From: Castellaniella sp049671645
GTDB taxonomy: Bacteria > Pseudomonadota > Gammaproteobacteria > Burkholderiales > Burkholderiaceae_B
Direction: 5' to 3'
Assembly: GCF_049671645.1 (NCBI RefSeq)
Contig: NZ_JBATVG010000015.1
Span: 124,001 to 188,000, forward strand
DNA length: 64,000 nucleotides
A program made the translations under genes and the position numbers. The stretch's first letter is position 1, and every line of letters starts with the position of its first letter. A model generated the notes under the pieces. It did no database searches. It was not told the origin of the DNA and saw nothing but the letters and a program-made list of their open reading frames with translations. Positions 61,349-64,000 of this stretch are shown in pieces.

Positions 61349-62146
61349 TCATGGACGCGCGATGCCCCGATTGGACGCCCGCAGGAAATCCAGCAGCGTC
61401 TGCACGGCGGGGGCCTCGGCCGGGTGGTCCGCCTGCAGGGCAGCCAGGGCCTGGATCGCCTGTTCGACATCCAGTTGGCGCCGATACAGGATCTTGTAGG
61501 CTTCTTTCAGCACCTGCACGTCGGCGGGGGTGAAGCCGCGCCGGCTCAGGCCTTCGGAATTGATGCCGATCGGCCGGAAGGAATCCCCGGCGCCGATCAT
61601 GTAGGGCGGGACGTCCTGGCGCACGGAGCTGGTGCCGCCGATCATGGCATGCGCCCCGATGCGGACGAACTGGTGCACGGCCGACAGCCCGCCCACGATC
61701 GCCCAGTCGTCGATATGGATGTGTCCGGCCAGCTGGACGCTGTTGGCCATGACGATGTGGCTGCCCAACTGGCAATCATGGGCGATGTGCACATAGGCCA
61801 TGATCCAGTTGTCGTTACCCAGGCGGGTGGCGCCCACATCCTGCACCGTACCGGTATTGACCGTCACGTATTCGCGAAAGGTGTTGCCGACGCCGATTTC
61901 CAGCGTGGTGGGCTCGCCCTGATATTTTTTGTCCTGCGGGATACCGCCGATCGAGCAGAACCGGTAGAAATGGTTGTCCGGCCCGATGGTGGTGTGCCCG
62001 TCGATCACGCAATGCGGCCCGACGCGAGTGCCGGCGCCGATGCGGACGTGTTCCCCGATGATGCTGTAGGGGCCGACGCTGACGCCGTCATCCAGTATGG
62101 CTCCGGGCTCGACGATGGCCGTCGGGTGGATCTGCGCCACCGCCAT
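61349..62146 (-). CDS. lpxA: UDP-N-acetylglucosamine acyltransferase
   Basis: A 265-residue left-handed beta-helix acyltransferase for the first step of lipid A synthesis. The hexapeptide repeats start at IHPTAIVEPGAILDDGVSVGPYSIIGEHVRIGAGTRVG. The catalytic His is in YVHIAHDCQLGSHIVMANSVQLAGHIHI and the substrate-binding segment in GDSFRPIGINSEGLSRRGF. Its ATG overlaps the fabZ stop (TAATG). Standard length. Confidence 0.96.
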   Translation of the reverse strand: MAVAQIHPTAIVEPGAILDDGVSVGPYSIIGEHVRIGAGTRVGPHCVIDGHTTIGPDNHFYRFCSIGGIPQDKKYQGEPTTLEIGVGNTFREYVTVNTGTVQDVGATRLGNDNWIMAYVHIAHDCQLGSHIVMANSVQLAGHIHIDDWAIVGGLSAVHQFVRIGAHAMIGGTSSVRQDVPPYMIGAGDSFRPIGINSEGLSRRGFTPADVQVLKEAYKILYRRQLDVEQAIQALAALQADHPAEAPAVQTLLDFLRASNRGIARP

Positions 62147-62598
62147 TATTCTTCCAGGATGCGCACCGCGCACATGATCTTGGCTTCCGCCGCGATCTGG
62201 TCGCCGACCTTGGCCACGGCCGTGTATTTGCAGATCGAACGGCTGAGCTTGTCAGCCGAGACTTCCATGCGCAACTGATCGCCCGGCACGACGGGCCGGC
62301 GGAACCGCGCCCCGTCCACGCCCACCAGGTAATAGGCGATCTTGGTGCTGGCCAGGTTGGGCGCGCCGGCGTCGGCAAAGGAAAACAAGGCGGCGGCCTG
62401 GGCCAATGCTTCGATGATGAGCACGCCGGGCATCACCGGGTGGTGCGCGAAATGCCCCTGGAAAAACGGTTCGTTGTACGTGACATTTTTGATGGCGACG
62501 ATGCTCTTGCCCGGGTCCATTTCCAGGACGCGGTCCACGAGCAGCATCGGCTGCCGGTGCGGCAGCCGTTCCATGATGTCTTTGATATCGAGTTCCAT
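62146..62598 (-). CDS. fabZ: (3R)-hydroxyacyl-ACP dehydratase
   Basis: A 150-residue hot-dog-fold dehydratase of fatty acid synthesis. IMERLPHRQPMLLVDRVLEMDPG starts the fold; the catalytic His is in FFQGHFAHHPVMPGVLIIEALAQAAAL with the Glu a few residues on. The ATG overlaps the lpxD stop and its stop overlaps the lpxA ATG (TAATG at both ends). It sits between lpxD and lpxA, the widespread order that links phospholipid and lipid A synthesis. Confidence 0.96.
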   Translation of the reverse strand: MELDIKDIMERLPHRQPMLLVDRVLEMDPGKSIVAIKNVTYNEPFFQGHFAHHPVMPGVLIIEALAQAAALFSFADAGAPNLASTKIAYYLVGVDGARFRRPVVPGDQLRMEVSADKLSRSICKYTAVAKVGDQIAAEAKIMCAVRILEE

Positions 62599-63737
62599 TA
62601 TTGTGTGTCCTGCTTGTTGTTCGTCGGCCCAGCCGGGCTGGCCGCTTGCCGCTCCGCAGCGCGGATGCGTTTGCGCAGCTGGGCCAACTGGCCGATGACT
62701 GCTGCATTGTGCTGCCACGCGCCGTGTTCCGCCACAGGGAAGACCCCGGTATAGCGGCCCGCCTTGAGAATATCGGATGTCACCGCCGTGCCGCCGGAAA
62801 TATGGACATCGTCGCCCAGCGTCAGATGCCCGCCGAACATGGCCGCCCCCCCGATCACGCAACGCTGGCCCATGGTGGTGGAACCGGCCACCCCGACGCA
62901 GGCTGCCATGGCCGTATGATCCCCGATGCGGCAATTATGACCGATCATGATCTGGTTATCGAGCTTGACCCCATGACCCAGCACGGTGTCATCCACCGCG
63001 CCCCGGTCCACCGTGGTATTGGCGCCGATCTCCACGTCGTCACCGATCCGCACGCCGCCCAACTGGGCGATTTTGGCCCAGGCGCCCGGGGTGCGGGGAT
63101 CCGGCGCGAAACCGAAGCCGTCGGCGCCCAGCACCACGCCGGCATGCAGAATGGCCCGATCCCCCACGTGGACGCCGTGATAGAGCGTCACGCGAGCGTG
63201 CAAGAGGCCATCGCGCCCGATACTGCAATCGGGCCCGATCACGCAGCCTGCCCCGATGCGGGTCCCGGCCCCGATACGCGTGCCGGATTCGATGACCGCG
63301 AGAGGCCCGACGTGAACGCCGTCTTCGAGGATGGCATCATCGGCGATCACGGCGCTGGGATGAATGCCCCTGGGCAGATCCGCCAGCCGGTGCCGGTCGA
63401 ACCATTGCGCCAACAACGCGTACATGAGATACGGCTGGCTGCACAGTACCGGCACCCAGCTCGGGGGCTCCGGATGCGCAGCCTGATATGCCGCCCAATC
63501 CTCGGCGCGGAGGATCACCGCGGCCGCCTGGCACTGATCCAGTTGCCCCTGGAGGCGCGGATTGGATAGAAAACTGATTTCAGTCGCGCCGGCCGTATTC
63601 AGGGACCCGATCCCCGCGATCGGCAAGGCGTTCGCATCCGCTGCGCCGGTGATGGTGCATCCCAGCCCGACCGAGTCGGCAGCCTGCAACAGCTGTGGCA
63701 ACACAGGGGCCCGCTGGGGCGCAAGCAACACCGGCAT
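62598..63737 (-). CDS. lpxD: UDP-3-O-(3-hydroxyacyl)glucosamine N-acyltransferase
   Basis: A 379-residue enzyme adding the second acyl chain in lipid A synthesis. The N-terminal uridine-binding domain has TEISFLSNPRLQGQLDQCQAAAVIL. A left-handed beta-helix of hexapeptide repeats follows (IHPSAVIADDAILEDGVHVGPLAVIESGTRIGAG...). The catalytic His lies in LDNQIMIGHNCRIGDHTAMAACVGVAGST. It runs a little longer than E. coli LpxD (341 aa). The next gene in transcription order is fabZ, overlapping. Confidence 0.95.
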   Translation of the reverse strand: MPVLLAPQRAPVLPQLLQAADSVGLGCTITGAADANALPIAGIGSLNTAGATEISFLSNPRLQGQLDQCQAAAVILRAEDWAAYQAAHPEPPSWVPVLCSQPYLMYALLAQWFDRHRLADLPRGIHPSAVIADDAILEDGVHVGPLAVIESGTRIGAGTRIGAGCVIGPDCSIGRDGLLHARVTLYHGVHVGDRAILHAGVVLGADGFGFAPDPRTPGAWAKIAQLGGVRIGDDVEIGANTTVDRGAVDDTVLGHGVKLDNQIMIGHNCRIGDHTAMAACVGVAGSTTMGQRCVIGGAAMFGGHLTLGDDVHISGGTAVTSDILKAGRYTGVFPVAEHGAWQHNAAVIGQLAQLRKRIRAAERQAASPAGPTNNKQDTQ

Positions 63738-63743
63738 AGGAAA

Positions 63744-64000
63744 TCAGCCGCCCAGAGCTTTGATGACCTGATCGGTGATGTCCACGCGCGGGCTGACCGT
63801 CACGGCGTCCTGGATGATCAGGTCGTAGTTCTGCTGTTCGGCAATTTTCTTGATGGCGGCGTCGGCCTTTTCCACGATCGAGGAGAATTCCTCGTTGCGG
63901 CGACGATTGAAGTCCTCCTGGAATTCACGACGCTTGCGTTGCAGATCGGAATCCATGTCCTGCAGCTGGCGCTGACGCTTGACGCGTTCGGCCTCGGCCA
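63744..64000 (-). CDS. skp: OmpH/Skp-type periplasmic chaperone (5' end beyond window)
   Basis: The reading frame is open to the right edge of the window, so only the C-terminal 85 or so residues are visible. It reads AEAERVKRQRQLQDMDSDLQ then KRREFQEDFNRRRNEEFSSIVEKADAAIKKIAEQQNYDLIIQD and ends in PRVDITDQVIKAL. That is the coiled-coil tentacle and C-terminal strand of the OmpH/Skp family, which escorts unfolded outer-membrane proteins to BamA. Its position seven bases ahead of lpxD in the same direction is the classical order (bamA-skp-lpxD). Confidence 0.9.
   Translation of the reverse strand, partial: AEAERVKRQRQLQDMDSDLQRKRREFQEDFNRRRNEEFSSIVEKADAAIKKIAEQQNYDLIIQDAVTVSPRVDITDQVIKALGG

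Noticed and set aside
1..64000. Prophage, transposon, integron or CRISPR array
   Set aside because: No transposase, integrase or phage structural protein and no regularly spaced repeats were seen; the only insertion-like evidence is the 15-nt direct repeat around the 31-45 kb block.

Overview
The window is about 64 kb of high-GC DNA with tightly packed genes, no rRNA or tRNA genes, no transposase and no CRISPR array. The gene order skp/ompH-lpxD-fabZ-lpxA-lpxB-rnhB-rRNA methyltransferase, followed by the divergent ppsR/ppsA pair, the ratAB/smpB pair and the mltG-tmk-holB-tatD block, points to a betaproteobacterium of the Burkholderiales. Alcaligenaceae (Bordetella/Achromobacter/Castellaniella-like) is my best guess. 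This rests on gene content and protein resemblance from memory, not on a database search.

Layout. 1-8 kb: the end of a YfcF-type glutathione transferase, an aromatic-hydroxylase unit (MobA-like flavoprotein, orphan periplasmic binding protein, LysR regulator), a MotA/MotB-like pair, a DUF411 protein and acylphosphatase. 8-12.4 kb: a Cache-domain chemoreceptor, an SQR-like flavoprotein and YdfG. 12.5-20.7 kb: a taurine block with tauABC, the MocR-type regulator tauR, a lone tauX-like gene, xsc and pta. 20.7-26.4 kb: two small envelope genes and a sulfate importer (sbp-cysTWA). 26.4-30.9 kb: ankyrin protein, tatD, holB, tmk and mltG. 31-45 kb: an accessory block with an APC permease, tauY, a second tauX, a cobT-like/cobS-like pair, iclR, thiOSG, an MHS transporter, a GMC oxidoreductase, a second iclR and a TauE-type exporter. 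45-64 kb: ygfZ, part of valine catabolism, an MDR/HxlR pair, ratBA/smpB, an Aer-like receptor, ogt, ppsA/ppsR and the lipid A cluster.

How the genes fit together. Taurine would enter through TauABC (perhaps also the APC permease) and be deaminated by TauXY to sulfoacetaldehyde. Xsc would cleave this to acetyl phosphate and sulfite, Pta would make acetyl-CoA, and TauE could export sulfite. The two halves of this pathway lie 14 kb apart. They are joined by a shared sequence signal: two CTGG-type boxes whose starts are exactly 23 nt apart occur upstream of tauA and of both tauX genes. I read these as TauR operators.

The most unusual feature is a CobS-like MoxR AAA+ ATPase and a CobT-like VWA protein directly upstream of tauXY, translationally coupled to an IclR regulator and with no cobN in the window. 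I propose that the pair may act as a maturation or activation module for the taurine dehydrogenase; no activity is shown by the sequence. The 14-kb accessory block carrying it is bounded by a 14-of-15-nt direct repeat, one copy at the mltG start codon and one just before ygfZ, which suggests insertion into a formerly adjacent core gene pair.
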